From Verrucomicrobiia bacterium (lineage in GTDB: Bacteria; Verrucomicrobiota; Verrucomicrobiia; Limisphaerales; CAIMTB01), in assembly GCA_019634625.1 (NCBI GenBank), contig JAHCBA010000047.1:1-49392 (forward strand): DNA of 49,392 nucleotides. The letters are read 5' to 3'. Of this stretch, positions 35,901 to 42,722 are shown one piece after another (within the stretch, counting starts at the first letter, position 1; every line of letters starts with the position of its first letter). Under the pieces are notes generated by a model. That model saw only the letters and a program-made list of their open reading frames with translations. It was not told the origin of the DNA and did not search any database. The position numbers and the translations under genes were made by a program.

Positions 35901-37504
35901 ATGCCGGGTTGGCGGAAGCCGGGCCGTGGGACGTCGTGCGGGAGGGACGACGGCTGTTTGGGGAACGCCATTGCGGTGCCTGCCACGAGCCCGGTGCGGG
36001 ATGGCACGCGGGCGCGATGCCGGAACTGGGTTGGAAGGGGCCTTCGTTCGAGGGGATCGGGGACCGGTTGCACGAGGCGTGGATGGCCGATTGGATTCTC
36101 GATCCGCAGGAACAGCGGGCGGACGCGCGGATGCCGGCGGTGCTGCATGGGGTCGGGGCGCGGGACGAGGCCCGGGACCTGGCGGCGTACCTGGCGACCT
36201 TGCGATCGGAGGGGCCGGACCGTGGATCGACGGGGCGCGAGGGTCGCCGGGGCGTGGGTGCGGAGGGTGAGGGCGTGGCGCAGGGGGCGCGGCGATTCGT
36301 GGATCTCGGGTGCGTGGCGTGCCATCTCGCGCCCGGCGAGGCGGGGTCCGGCCCGGACGACGTGCGGATGAGTCTCGGTCAGGTTGGGGCCAAGTGGCGG
36401 CCGGAAGCGCTGGCGGAATACCTGCGGCAGCCCGACCGGCATCACGCGGCCACGCGCATGCCGGACTTTCGGTTGAGCGAGGAGGAAGGCGCGGAACTGG
36501 CCGCCTGGCTGCTGTCGGGCACGGGGGGGCAGGGGTTGGAAGGCGGTCACAGCCGGCCTGGGGATCCGGTGCGCGGACGGCGGTTGGTGGCGGAGCGGCA
36601 GTGTCTGCAATGCCACGAGGTGCCGGGCGGGATGCGGCCGGGACCGGGGCTGGCGTTGTCGGATCTTGCCGCGGCCGACGGATCCCGGGGCTGTCTGGCG
36701 GACAACGCCACGGACCGGGGCGGGGCGCCCCGCTGGCGCTGGGCGGAGGAGGAGCTGTCGGCCTTGAGGGCGTTGGGCGGGTGGGGATGGGACGCGGCAC
36801 TGAGGTGGGACACGCCGGCGGAGTTCGCCGAGCGTCAGCATGCGGCCATGAACTGTGCGGCGTGCCACGGGCGGGACGGGATTCCGGACCGGTTGGCGGG
36901 GTGGATTGGCGGACGGGAGGAGGCATTGGACGAGGATGGCAGCGGCGCCGGAAGCCGGGTTCATCGGGAGCGACCGTCCCTGACCTTCGCAGGTGAGAAG
37001 CTGCGGACGGACTGGGTGCGGCGTCTGCTGGCCGGGGAACTGGGCTATGCCACACGTCCGGGTTCGGTGGTCCGGATGCCGGCGTTTCGGGGGATTTCGG
37101 CGGGCATGGCGGAGGGGATGGCCCGGCAGCACGGGTATGGAGATCGGTTGTCGGACCGGGCCGGGCCGGGGGAGCCGGATGCCGCGTTGGCGGAGATCGG
37201 GCGGCGGTTGATCGGCGTCGAGGGAGGGTTTTCGTGCGTCTCCTGTCACGGGGTGGGAGAACGTGCGGCGCTGGCGGGGCCGGATACGGAGACGGTGAAC
37301 TTCTCGGTGGTCACGGACCGGCTGCGTCGGGAGTTCTACTGGCGCTATGTGCGCGATCCGTCGCGGCTGGTGCCGGACACGATGATGCCGCGGTTCATTG
37401 GGGACGACGGAAGGACGGCGCTGGAGGGGATTCTGGGGGGGGACGCGGCGCGTCAGTTCGAGGCCATTTGGGAATACCTGCGGGTGCTGGGGCGGGAGCG
37501 GTGA
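32999..37504 (+). CDS. DUF6797-type protein with five haem c sites
   Basis: A 1501-residue exported protein. A hydrophobic signal or anchor (about 28-50, WAGAVGAADLPPW) precedes a DUF6797-like domain (55-330), a beta-propeller-like part (about 345-690: VATWSGDVWIVGGIGG, HDLNGDGETDFYENF, FTTIDNQGHWMPANRLNW) related to PQQ/sorbosone-type dehydrogenases, a PA14-like segment (about 860-967: FRARWEGFLNLDLNDRMTFE) and a C-terminal array of c-type cytochrome modules. Five CXXCH sites start at C992 (CGACH), C1105 (CVACH), C1202 (CLQCH), C1286 (CAACH) and C1413 (CVSCH). It could oxidise a carbohydrate in the periplasm and pass electrons along its own haem wire. The start at 32999 is the first ATG after element R5; ATG at 33005 is possible. 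Confidence 0.85.
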   Translation: MAMLDSDTGTGRRTGGGRQGIGSLGRAVGRLLWRGLGWGGVAWAGAVGAADLPPWQAMDYGPYLTASIGIPGARTNIAYKGIAVNLGRAHGGTANEAVVFDTDLLRYAAGWTGNFVALRGLVYDGEHWTYPNLDGTPVFTNPAEPGWASNEEGWADPRPEPFGPLPRDWAHWKGLYRHGGTVVFSYTVGERTVLDRPSLEHGGAGTVFTRSLEVGAGARGLQVQVAGEPGGRISFRRVADVSGVTGEGPATGLLAILGRETGEGGDGGGLLAVGVRGGPGDAQWRTGGDGRLRLAIPSGAVSRWKLLIWRGPESGLQEFAAQVAGTASPEELGRYTRGGPGLWQQELVTAGRLGAEEGPYAIDELTVPEDNPWRSWMRFGALELFPDGDRAAVATWSGDVWIVGGIGGGLERLTWRRIATGLFQPLGLQIVDGRIFVLGRDQITLLHDLNGDGETDFYENFNNDALVSEHFHEFAVDLKRGADGDFYYVKCARHALPSLHAQHGSLIRVSRDGTRSEVVARGFRAVSGLGIGPGGDFTTIDNQGHWMPANRLNWVREGGWYGNSWAANPDGREGYDEPLCWMHNFVDRSGGTQLWVPTDRWGPLRDQLITLSYGMGQMFLVLHERGEDGRRQGAVTRFPVEFDTGIMRGVFHPWNRQLYTAGLYGWAGNKTRPGAFVRIRHTGQPLRMPDRLHIARDGIVLGFSDPLDPVSATDPGNYDLKAWNYRWSARYGSPDLRLDGQEGRDTWRISEVLLAADRRTVFLRVPQLQPVMQWHLEFEVRGEDGAPVRNFVHGTIHWKGSREGAEVIGPVAASRLAGAGIGADREKPGLRRTVRSSGGAGDAREDVQTVRLAALRVASGESPSGLVPPGPFRARWEGFLNLDLNDRMTFEVEGRGDVRLRIGGVLVLGGRVEVGEVLSGAPVALSGGRNPFELEYESPVTGDAVCRVYWRSERHPREPIPPTSFSHDAGLAEAGPWDVVREGRRLFGERHCGACHEPGAGWHAGAMPELGWKGPSFEGIGDRLHEAWMADWILDPQEQRADARMPAVLHGVGARDEARDLAAYLATLRSEGPDRGSTGREGRRGVGAEGEGVAQGARRFVDLGCVACHLAPGEAGSGPDDVRMSLGQVGAKWRPEALAEYLRQPDRHHAATRMPDFRLSEEEGAELAAWLLSGTGGQGLEGGHSRPGDPVRGRRLVAERQCLQCHEVPGGMRPGPGLALSDLAAADGSRGCLADNATDRGGAPRWRWAEEELSALRALGGWGWDAALRWDTPAEFAERQHAAMNCAACHGRDGIPDRLAGWIGGREEALDEDGSGAGSRVHRERPSLTFAGEKLRTDWVRRLLAGELGYATRPGSVVRMPAFRGISAGMAEGMARQHGYGDRLSDRAGPGEPDAALAEIGRRLIGVEGGFSCVSCHGVGERAALAGPDTETVNFSVVTDRLRREFYWRYVRDPSRLVPDTMMPRFIGDDGRTALEGILGGDAARQFEAIWEYLRVLGRER

Positions 37505-37525
37505 ATTGGCAGGACACGACGCCGC

Positions 37526-37555
37526 TGGACACGTTGGGCGGGGGGTTCGTAGGGT
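37526..37555 (+). promoter_or_regulatory. Promoter of xylA
   Basis: TGGACA (37526-37531), an 18-bp spacer, and TAGGGT (37550-37555). The predicted start is about 25 nt before the ATG at 37588. Confidence 0.5.
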
Positions 37556-37584
37556 TCGCGGGTTCCTGAAAGAGAACCTGAACC
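37553..37584 (+). promoter_or_regulatory. Paired GGTTC/GAACC repeats in the xylA leader
   Basis: Two GGTTC half-sites (37553-37557, 37561-37565) face two GAACC half-sites (37574-37578, 37580-37584). They overlap the predicted transcription start and end 3 nt before the xylA ATG. This could be an operator or a leader hairpin that hides the start. Confidence 0.45.
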
Positions 37585-37587
37585 ACC

Positions 37588-38904
37588 ATGCCCAAGGCAT
37601 TTTTCCCCCGGATTGGGGCCATCCGTTTCGAAGGTCCCGACACCAAGAACCCGCTGGCGTTCCGGCACTACAACCCCGACGAACGGGTCGAGGGCAAGCC
37701 GATGAAGGACCATCTGCGATTCGCCGTGGTGTACTGGCACACCATGCGCGGCAGCGGGGCCGACATGTTCGGGTGGGGGACGGCCCGGCGGACGTGGCAG
37801 ACCGGGGAGGGGACGGTCAAGGACGCCGTGGCGCGGGCGCGGGCGATGTTCGAGTTCGTCGGGAAGATCGGGGCGCCGTACTACTGCTGGCATGACCGGG
37901 ATGTGGCGCCGCACGGGAAGACGCTGGCGGAGTCGAACCGGAATTTCGACGCGGTGGGCAAGGTGTTGAAGTCGCTCCAGGACGACACGGGGATCGGGTT
38001 GTTGTGGGGGACGGCGCAGAACTTCGTGCATCCCCGCTACATGCATGGGGCGGCCACGAGCTGCAGCGCGGACGTCTTCTGCTTCGCGGCGGCCCAGGTG
38101 AAGAAGGCGTTGGAGTGGACGCACGAGCTGAAGGGTGCCGGGTACGTGTTCTGGGGCGGGCGCGAGGGGTATTCGACGCTGCTGAACACGGATCTGAAGC
38201 GGGAGATGGACCATCTCGGGCGGTTCATGCACATGGCGGTGGACTACAAGAAGAAGCTCGGGTTCAAGGGGCCGTTTTACATCGAGCCCAAGCCCAAGGA
38301 ACCCACCAAGCACCAGTACGATTCCGACGCGGCGGCGTGTCTGAACTTCCTGCGCGAATACGGGCTGCTCGACCACTTCAAGCTCAACATCGAGACCAAC
38401 CACGCCACGCTGGCCGGTCACACCATGCAGCATGAACTCGAGGTGGCCGCCGCCGCCGGGGCGCTGGGGTCGATCGACGCCAACATGGGCGACGTGCTGC
38501 TGGGCTGGGACACCGACCAGTTCCCGACCGACCTCTACCTCACCAGCCAGGTGATGCTCACCCTGCTGAACCACGGGGGATTCACCACGGGCGGGACCAA
38601 CTTCGACGCCAAGGTCCGGCGGGAAAGTTTCACGCCCGAGGATCTGTTTCATGCCCACATCGCCGGCATGGACGCCTTTGCGCGCGGGTTGAAGATCGCC
38701 GCGGCGATCCGCAAGGACGGGCGCCTCGCCGAGTTTGTCCGGAACCGGTACCGAAGCTGGGATGACGGGATCGGGGCGCGCATCGAGTCGGGCAAGGCGG
38801 GCTTCGCCGACTGCGAACGGCATGCGCTCAATCTGGGCGAGGTCAAGGACCTCGAGTCCGGCCGGCAGGAGTGGCTGGAAGCGCTCTACAACGAGTTCAT
38901 CTAG
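37588..38904 (+). CDS. xylA: Xylose isomerase
   Basis: A 438-residue cytoplasmic enzyme converting D-xylose to D-xylulose (and glucose to fructose), group II by length. Active-site residues are at the expected places: H102 and D105 ([10 protein letters not shown]), and the metal ligands/catalytic pair E233 and K235 ([15 protein letters not shown]); [13 protein letters not shown] and [22 protein letters not shown] also match. It ends in the typical LYNEFI-like tail. No xylulokinase or transporter gene is adjacent, so it is a stand-alone gene here. It uses many C-ending codons (AAC, TTC, GCC, GGC), unlike the G-ending codons of its neighbours, which suggests high expression. Promoter and possible operator lie directly upstream. 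Confidence 0.97.
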   Translation: MPKAFFPRIGAIRFEGPDTKNPLAFRHYNPDERVEGKPMKDHLRFAVVYWHTMRGSGADMFGWGTARRTWQTGEGTVKDAVARARAMFEFVGKIGAPYYCWHDRDVAPHGKTLAESNRNFDAVGKVLKSLQDDTGIGLLWGTAQNFVHPRYMHGAATSCSADVFCFAAAQVKKALEWTHELKGAGYVFWGGREGYSTLLNTDLKREMDHLGRFMHMAVDYKKKLGFKGPFYIEPKPKEPTKHQYDSDAAACLNFLREYGLLDHFKLNIETNHATLAGHTMQHELEVAAAAGALGSIDANMGDVLLGWDTDQFPTDLYLTSQVMLTLLNHGGFTTGGTNFDAKVRRESFTPEDLFHAHIAGMDAFARGLKIAAAIRKDGRLAEFVRNRYRSWDDGIGARIESGKAGFADCERHALNLGEVKDLESGRQEWLEALYNEFI

Positions 38905-38972
38905 TGCCGGTGGGCGGTCGGACCCCGGACGGGGACTCCGGGCCGGGTCGCGCCGATCGCCGGTCGATCCTC

Positions 38973-40118
38973 ATGTCCACCGAGAAAACGGCACCTTCGC
39001 CCGCTGCCATGGGTGGCCCGAGGGAGTCGGGGTCACCCGGTGAAGACTCCCATCCCGAGGCCTATCTTGAGGCCTATCCTGAGGCCGTCCGGGATCGCAA
39101 TCGGTGGGTGGTCGAGCGACGCGGGGCGCGGGTTCCGGTGGATCCGCGGCGGCCGGCTGGCTGGCTGGTGGAGACGGAGCCGGACGGCGAGGGGCGGGAG
39201 ATTCCGATCCTGACGGTGTTCCTCACCAACCGGGAGTGCCCGTGGCGCTGCGTGTTCTGCGATCTGTGGAAGCACACCCTGGAACGGCGGGTTGGTCCGG
39301 GTGATCTGGCGGCGCAATGGGAGGTGGCGTCCGGGGACGAGGCTGTCCGGGAGGCCCGGCCGCGATGGGTGAAGCTGTACAACGCCGGGAGTTTCTTCGA
39401 TCCCGGCGCGATTCCCGGTGGGGAATGGGCGTCCCTGGCGGAGCGGGTGCGAGGGTTCGATCGGGTGATTGTCGAGTCGCACCCGCGCTGGATCGGCGAC
39501 CGTGTCTGGCGCTGGCGGGATCTGCTTCGGCAGGGACGGGGCGGGGCGGAAGGCGGGGGGGCGGAACTGGAAGTCGCGATGGGACTCGAGACCGCCAATC
39601 CGGCGGTGCTGGAGCGGCTGAACAAAGGGGTGACCCTCGATGGATTCCGGCGGGCCGCCTCGGCGTTGCGCCGCGAAGGGGTTGCTCTGCGCGTCTTCGT
39701 GCTGGTGCAGCCTCCGTTCGAGGAGCCGTCCGAGACCGTCGCCTGGGCGGTGCGTTCGGCGGCCTTCGCCTTCGAGTGCGGTGCCGGAGTGGTGTCGCTG
39801 ATCCCCGTCCGACCCGGCAACGGGGCACTGGAAGCGCTGCAACGGCTCGGACAGTTCACCGCTCCGCGATTGGGGGCGTTGGAACAGGCCTGGGAAGGGG
39901 TGCATCGACTGGGGCGAGGTCGGGTTTTCGCGGACCTCTGGGGACTCGAGACGTTCCGGCGGTGCAGTCCCTGTTTCGACCGCCGGTTGGAGCGTCTGGC
40001 CGGGATGAACCGGAGCCAGGCCCCCGGATGGGCCGGGCATTGCGCGTCGTGCGGGGACGAGTGGGGTGGGCGGGAAAAGTCAACCGCAGGGATTGCCGGA
40101 AGCGGAGGGGGTTGGTAG
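38973..40118 (+). CDS. Radical SAM protein with C-terminal cysteine pairs
   Basis: A 381-residue protein of the radical SAM superfamily. The cluster motif CX3CX2C is C89, C93, C96 (LTNRECPWRCVFCDLW). The preceding VPVDPRRPAGWLVETEPDGEG segment and the LYNAGSFFDPGAIP and GLETANPAVLERLNKGV segments resemble the TIGR01210-like/Elp3-related group. Two extra cysteine pairs near the C-terminus (RRCSPCFDRR and GHCASCGDEW) could bind zinc or a second Fe-S cluster. The start at 38973 avoids a low-complexity leader from 38871. The N-terminal 45 residues are poorly structured and include a short EAYLEAYPEA duplication. Reaction and substrate unknown. Confidence 0.82.
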   Translation: MSTEKTAPSPAAMGGPRESGSPGEDSHPEAYLEAYPEAVRDRNRWVVERRGARVPVDPRRPAGWLVETEPDGEGREIPILTVFLTNRECPWRCVFCDLWKHTLERRVGPGDLAAQWEVASGDEAVREARPRWVKLYNAGSFFDPGAIPGGEWASLAERVRGFDRVIVESHPRWIGDRVWRWRDLLRQGRGGAEGGGAELEVAMGLETANPAVLERLNKGVTLDGFRRAASALRREGVALRVFVLVQPPFEEPSETVAWAVRSAAFAFECGAGVVSLIPVRPGNGALEALQRLGQFTAPRLGALEQAWEGVHRLGRGRVFADLWGLETFRRCSPCFDRRLERLAGMNRSQAPGWAGHCASCGDEWGGREKSTAGIAGSGGGW

Positions 40119-40121
40119 CGT
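40093..40121 (+). promoter_or_regulatory. Promoter of the small membrane protein gene, leaderless type
   Basis: TTGCCG (40093-40098), a 17-bp spacer, and TAGCGT (40116-40121), ending exactly 6 bp before the GTG at 40128. The hexamer overlaps the stop codon of the radical SAM gene. Confidence 0.55.
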
Positions 40122-40127
40122 CCGCGC

Positions 40128-40277
40128 GTGCTGGCGCTGACGGGGCAGCAACAAAAGGTTTTGGCAGGCGTCCTGCTCCTGCTGCTGGTGGGGTGGGCGG
40201 TGCAGACGTGGCGTTTGGCGCACCCGACGGACGAGATCCGGCCAATTCAGGAAATCGATGCAGAACGTGAGCTTTGA
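40128..40277 (+). CDS. Small single-pass membrane protein (49 residues)
   Basis: A short gene starting with GTG at 40128 and ending at TGA 40275-40277. The product has a short polar N-terminus (MLALTGQQQK), one strong hydrophobic helix (VLAGVLLLLLVGWAVQTW, about 11-28) and a charged tail (RLAHPTDEIRPIQEIDAEREL). The N-terminal pattern resembles the membrane anchor found in front of ComEA-like DNA-binding domains in related bacteria, but no such domain follows. The gene is supported by a well-spaced promoter and by its 20-bp overlap with the Minf_1886 gene, which suggests coupled translation. Function unknown. Confidence 0.6.
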   Translation: MLALTGQQQKVLAGVLLLLLVGWAVQTWRLAHPTDEIRPIQEIDAEREL

Positions 40278-40689
40278 AGAGGTGGTCGAGCGGATTGTCG
40301 AGGCCGATCCGCGCTATCACGCGGATGCGTACGACTTTCTTAGGGAAGCGCTCGACTACACCCAGCAGCACATCGTCAATGACCTCCCGAGCGAAGTTCC
40401 CCGCCATGTCACGGGGCAGCAGCTTTTGCAGGGGATCCGGGATCTGGCCCTGCGCCAGTTCGGCCCGATGACGATGACCGTGCTCGATGCCTGGGGCATC
40501 CGTCGCTGCGAGGATTTTGGGGACATCGTGTTCAACCTGGTGGAGCACCGGTTCCTGCGGAAGCGGGACGAGGACCGCCGGGAGGATTTCCAGGGTGGCT
40601 ACGACTTCGAGGAGGTCTTCGTCCTGCCATTCCTGCCCAGTTCCCGCCGGCAGACCCGGCAAAACCAGCCGGCTCCCCGGGTCGAGTGA
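40258..40689 (+). CDS. Minf_1886 family protein
   Basis: A 143-residue soluble protein of the Minf_1886 family, named after Methylacidiphilum and found mainly in Verrucomicrobiota and Planctomycetota. Recognised by the N-terminal FEEVVERIVEADPRYHADAYDFLREALDYT-like helices and the FGPMTMTVLDAWGIRRCEDFGDIVFNLVE core, here read over residues 5-100. It ends with an arginine/glutamine-rich tail. Function is unknown. It overlaps the upstream small membrane protein gene and no separate promoter is seen. Confidence 0.88.
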   Translation: MQNVSFEEVVERIVEADPRYHADAYDFLREALDYTQQHIVNDLPSEVPRHVTGQQLLQGIRDLALRQFGPMTMTVLDAWGIRRCEDFGDIVFNLVEHRFLRKRDEDRREDFQGGYDFEEVFVLPFLPSSRRQTRQNQPAPRVE

Positions 40690-40695
40690 CGGGCC

Positions 40696-40747
40696 GCGGG
40701 TTGGAACTGCGGGTTCGAGTCGCGGGTTCGAGTCGCGGGTACGAACT
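40696..40747 (+). repeat. Four tandem 13-bp repeats
   Basis: Units at 40696, 40709, 40722 and 40735; the middle two are identical (GCGGGTTCGAGTC), the outer two differ by a few bases. They start 7 bp after the Minf_1886 stop codon. Confidence 0.85.
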
Positions 40748-40765
40748 GCGACGGGAGGCGCCGGT

Positions 40766-40852
40766 TCAATCCCGGCGCGAGGTGAAGATGGCAGCGGCGA
40801 TCATGGCCGCTCCGAGGAGCCAGCAGCCCAGGCTGGAATTGGGGACTCGCAC
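40766..40852 (-). pseudogene. Orphan sorting-signal-like tail
   Basis: On the minus strand a 28-codon frame from GTG 40852 to TGA 40766 encodes RVPNSS, then a hydrophobic stretch LGCWLLGAAMIAAAIF, then TSRRD. This is the layout of a PEP-CTERM or VPDSG-CTERM sorting signal (motif, membrane helix, basic end) but with no protein in front of it. It may be the remnant of a lost exported protein, or chance. Confidence 0.25.
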
Positions 40853-40884
40853 GGACTGCGGGGGACGGCGCAGGATCGGGGGTC

Positions 40885-41571
40885 ATGTTTGCGCCTTCGG
40901 ACCTGTTTGATTTGAGCGAGACGGAGCACGCGGCCTTGTTCGAGGGTTGCGAGACGGCATGGGACGCCCTGCGGAGACTGGGGGATTACGTGAAGTCGGT
41001 GGCCCGGTCGGAATTGCGGAACACGTGTGACGGGGTGGCGTGGGTGGGGGACAACGTGTTCATCGGCGAGGGGACGGTGGTCGAGGATGGGGCGATGATT
41101 CAGGGTCCGACGGTCATCGGGCGCCGCTGCCGCATCCGGCACAACGCCTACATTCGAGGGAACACCCTGGTGGGGGACGACTGCGTGGTGGGGAACGCCT
41201 GCGAACTGAAGAGCGCCGTGCTCTTCAATGGCTGCCAGGTGCCGCACTTCAACTACGTGGGGGATTCGATCCTCGGCCATCGGGCGCATCTCGGGGCCGG
41301 GGTGAAGATATCCAACCTGAAGATCGTGGAGGGAACGGTGTTTGTGGAGCACGAGGGCCGGCGGGTGGACAGCGGGCTGCGGAAGTTTGGGGCGCTGATC
41401 GGGGACCACGCCCAGGTGGGGTGCAACGCGGTGTTGAACCCGGGCACGATTCTCGGGCGCCACGCGCTGGTCTATCCGAACGTCAACTGGCGGGGTGTCC
41501 TGCCTGCGCGTCACGTCGCCAAGAACCGGGCCGTCGTCGAGGTGGTCGCCTGGACTCCGACGGGCACGTGA
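40885..41571 (+). CDS. Left-handed beta-helix (hexapeptide-repeat) protein
   Basis: A 228-residue protein with hexapeptide repeats of the LpxA/GlmU acyl- and nucleotidyltransferase fold. The repeats run from about residue 50 to 215, for example VGDNVFIGEGTVVEDGAMIQGPTVIGRRCRIR and GDHAQVGCNAVLNPGTILGR in the translated sequence (read here as two separate blocks). A helical N-terminal part of about 45 residues comes first. It resembles the C-terminal domain of UDP-GlcNAc pyrophosphorylase-like proteins, but no nucleotidyltransferase domain is present, so an acyltransferase or a sugar-nucleotide-binding role is possible. Substrate unknown. No clear promoter or Shine-Dalgarno was found. Confidence 0.8.
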   Translation: MFAPSDLFDLSETEHAALFEGCETAWDALRRLGDYVKSVARSELRNTCDGVAWVGDNVFIGEGTVVEDGAMIQGPTVIGRRCRIRHNAYIRGNTLVGDDCVVGNACELKSAVLFNGCQVPHFNYVGDSILGHRAHLGAGVKISNLKIVEGTVFVEHEGRRVDSGLRKFGALIGDHAQVGCNAVLNPGTILGRHALVYPNVNWRGVLPARHVAKNRAVVEVVAWTPTGT

Positions 41572-41595
41572 GGACGCCGAAGATGCGCCGGGGGG

Positions 41596-41754
41596 GTGCA
41601 TCCCGGAGTTGTGGGTGAGGAGGCAGCGAATCGGAGGGACGAGCTCCGCGAGTCCTCAACCCAACGCTCCACACCCTTGCGGCCTCGTGGAACCCGGCCC
41701 TCCGAGGCGAGGCTTCGCGAAATTCGCACCGCTCCCCACAACTCCGGGATGCAC
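41596..41754 (-). repeat. Palindromic intergenic element, copy R6 (type copy)
   Basis: The most complete copy, 159 bp. The termini GTGCATCCCGGAGTTGTGGG (41596-41615) and CCCACAACTCCGGGATGCAC (41735-41754) are perfect 20-bp inverted repeats. Inside are TCGGAGGGACGAGCTC and the facing GGCCCTCCGA, plus a small hairpin GCGA-GGC-TTCGC. Lies between the hexapeptide and prepilin-like genes. Confidence 0.92.
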
Positions 41755-41822
41755 GACGCGCCAGGCTTTGCCCGGGAATCGCCTTGCCGGGCGGGGGAGG
41801 AAGGGGGTAGCAGAGGGTAGCC

Positions 41823-42659
41823 ATGAAAGGACCGTCCTCCCGGGGTGAACGGGCGTTCACGCTGATCGAACTGCTGGTTGTGATCGCCATCATTGCGATC
41901 CTGGCGAGCATGTTGTTGCCGGCGCTGGCGAGCGCGAAGTCGCGGGCGATGGCCATCAGTTGCCTGAACAATCTCAAGCAGATGGGCCTGGCCCACTTCG
42001 TGTATGTGAACGACTTCGGAAAGACCGTGCCGTACGCGCAGTACCAGGATCTGTGGATGCGGGCGTACGTCGATCACCATGCGGGGGCTCATAAGGTGCG
42101 GTTGTGCCCGGTGTCCCGGGAACAGCGGGCCAAGGCGCCGCGGAAGTCCCTGAAGGGCTCGGGGCCGTCGCGGTTTGCGGAGCTGGGGACGCTGGACGAG
42201 GCATGGATCTGGCGGACCAACGGGCCGGCCACGAGCGGGATCGAACCGGGATACCATGGCGGGTATGCGTTCAATTCGTGGTTGTACGCGGGCGGCTGGC
42301 CGTCGGGTTGGGCGGAGGAGAACCGGGCCTTCAAGGCGGAGAGCGACGTCACGCAGGCGGCCATGACCCCGGTGCTGGGCGACTCGATGTGGGTGGATGC
42401 CTGGCCGCGGGCGGAGCAGCGACCGTCATTCAACGGATACTACGGTTGGAATGATGGGGGCATGGGACGGTACCTGATCGCCCGCCACAGCCAGTCCTCG
42501 GAGGCCCGGAGCGGCCGGACCCTGCCGGCCGGGGCGAGCGTGAAGACGACGATCCAGTTTGTCTTCCAGGATGGACACGCGGAGGGAGTGCGGCCGCGGA
42601 AGATGTGGGAACTTTCCTGGCACCGGGATTATCAGCCGCCGGCGAATCCGCCGTTCTAG
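41823..42659 (+). CDS. Prepilin-type N-terminal domain protein 1
   Basis: A 278-residue exported protein of the pseudopilin-like group common in Verrucomicrobiota. The N-terminal methylation/cleavage segment [20 protein letters not shown] starts at residue 12, followed by [26 protein letters not shown]. The residue before the cleavage-site phenylalanine is alanine, not the usual glycine, so processing by prepilin peptidase could be weak. The rest is a variable globular domain ending with an [16 protein letters not shown] stretch, similar to the FLDGHA motif near the end of such proteins. Function unknown; probably cell-surface or periplasmic. A purine-rich stretch (GGAGGAAGGGGG) about 20 nt upstream may help ribosome binding. 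Confidence 0.85.
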   Translation: MKGPSSRGERAFTLIELLVVIAIIAILASMLLPALASAKSRAMAISCLNNLKQMGLAHFVYVNDFGKTVPYAQYQDLWMRAYVDHHAGAHKVRLCPVSREQRAKAPRKSLKGSGPSRFAELGTLDEAWIWRTNGPATSGIEPGYHGGYAFNSWLYAGGWPSGWAEENRAFKAESDVTQAAMTPVLGDSMWVDAWPRAEQRPSFNGYYGWNDGGMGRYLIARHSQSSEARSGRTLPAGASVKTTIQFVFQDGHAEGVRPRKMWELSWHRDYQPPANPPF

Positions 42660-42660
42660 T

Positions 42661-42674
42661 GCGGCAGGAGCCGC
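42661..42674 (+). terminator. Small hairpin between convergent genes
   Basis: GCGGC-AGGA-GCCGC directly after the prepilin-like gene stop codon, between it and the convergent TatD-like gene. No T-run follows, so its role in termination is uncertain. Confidence 0.3.
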
Positions 42675-42722
42675 GGTGCGGGGCGGCGGTGCGGGGCGGG
42701 GCGGGCGAGGCGCGGGTGGGAG

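Noticed and set aside
33755-37600. A 1281-codon minus-strand frame opposite the multihaem gene, and similar long ones opposite uvrB, the ThuA fusion and the mrp operon
   Set aside because: Low-complexity composition and full overlap with genes whose motifs are unmistakable.
40696-40747. Possible CRISPR array
   Set aside because: Units are 13 bp, adjacent, and without spacers; no cas gene is present.
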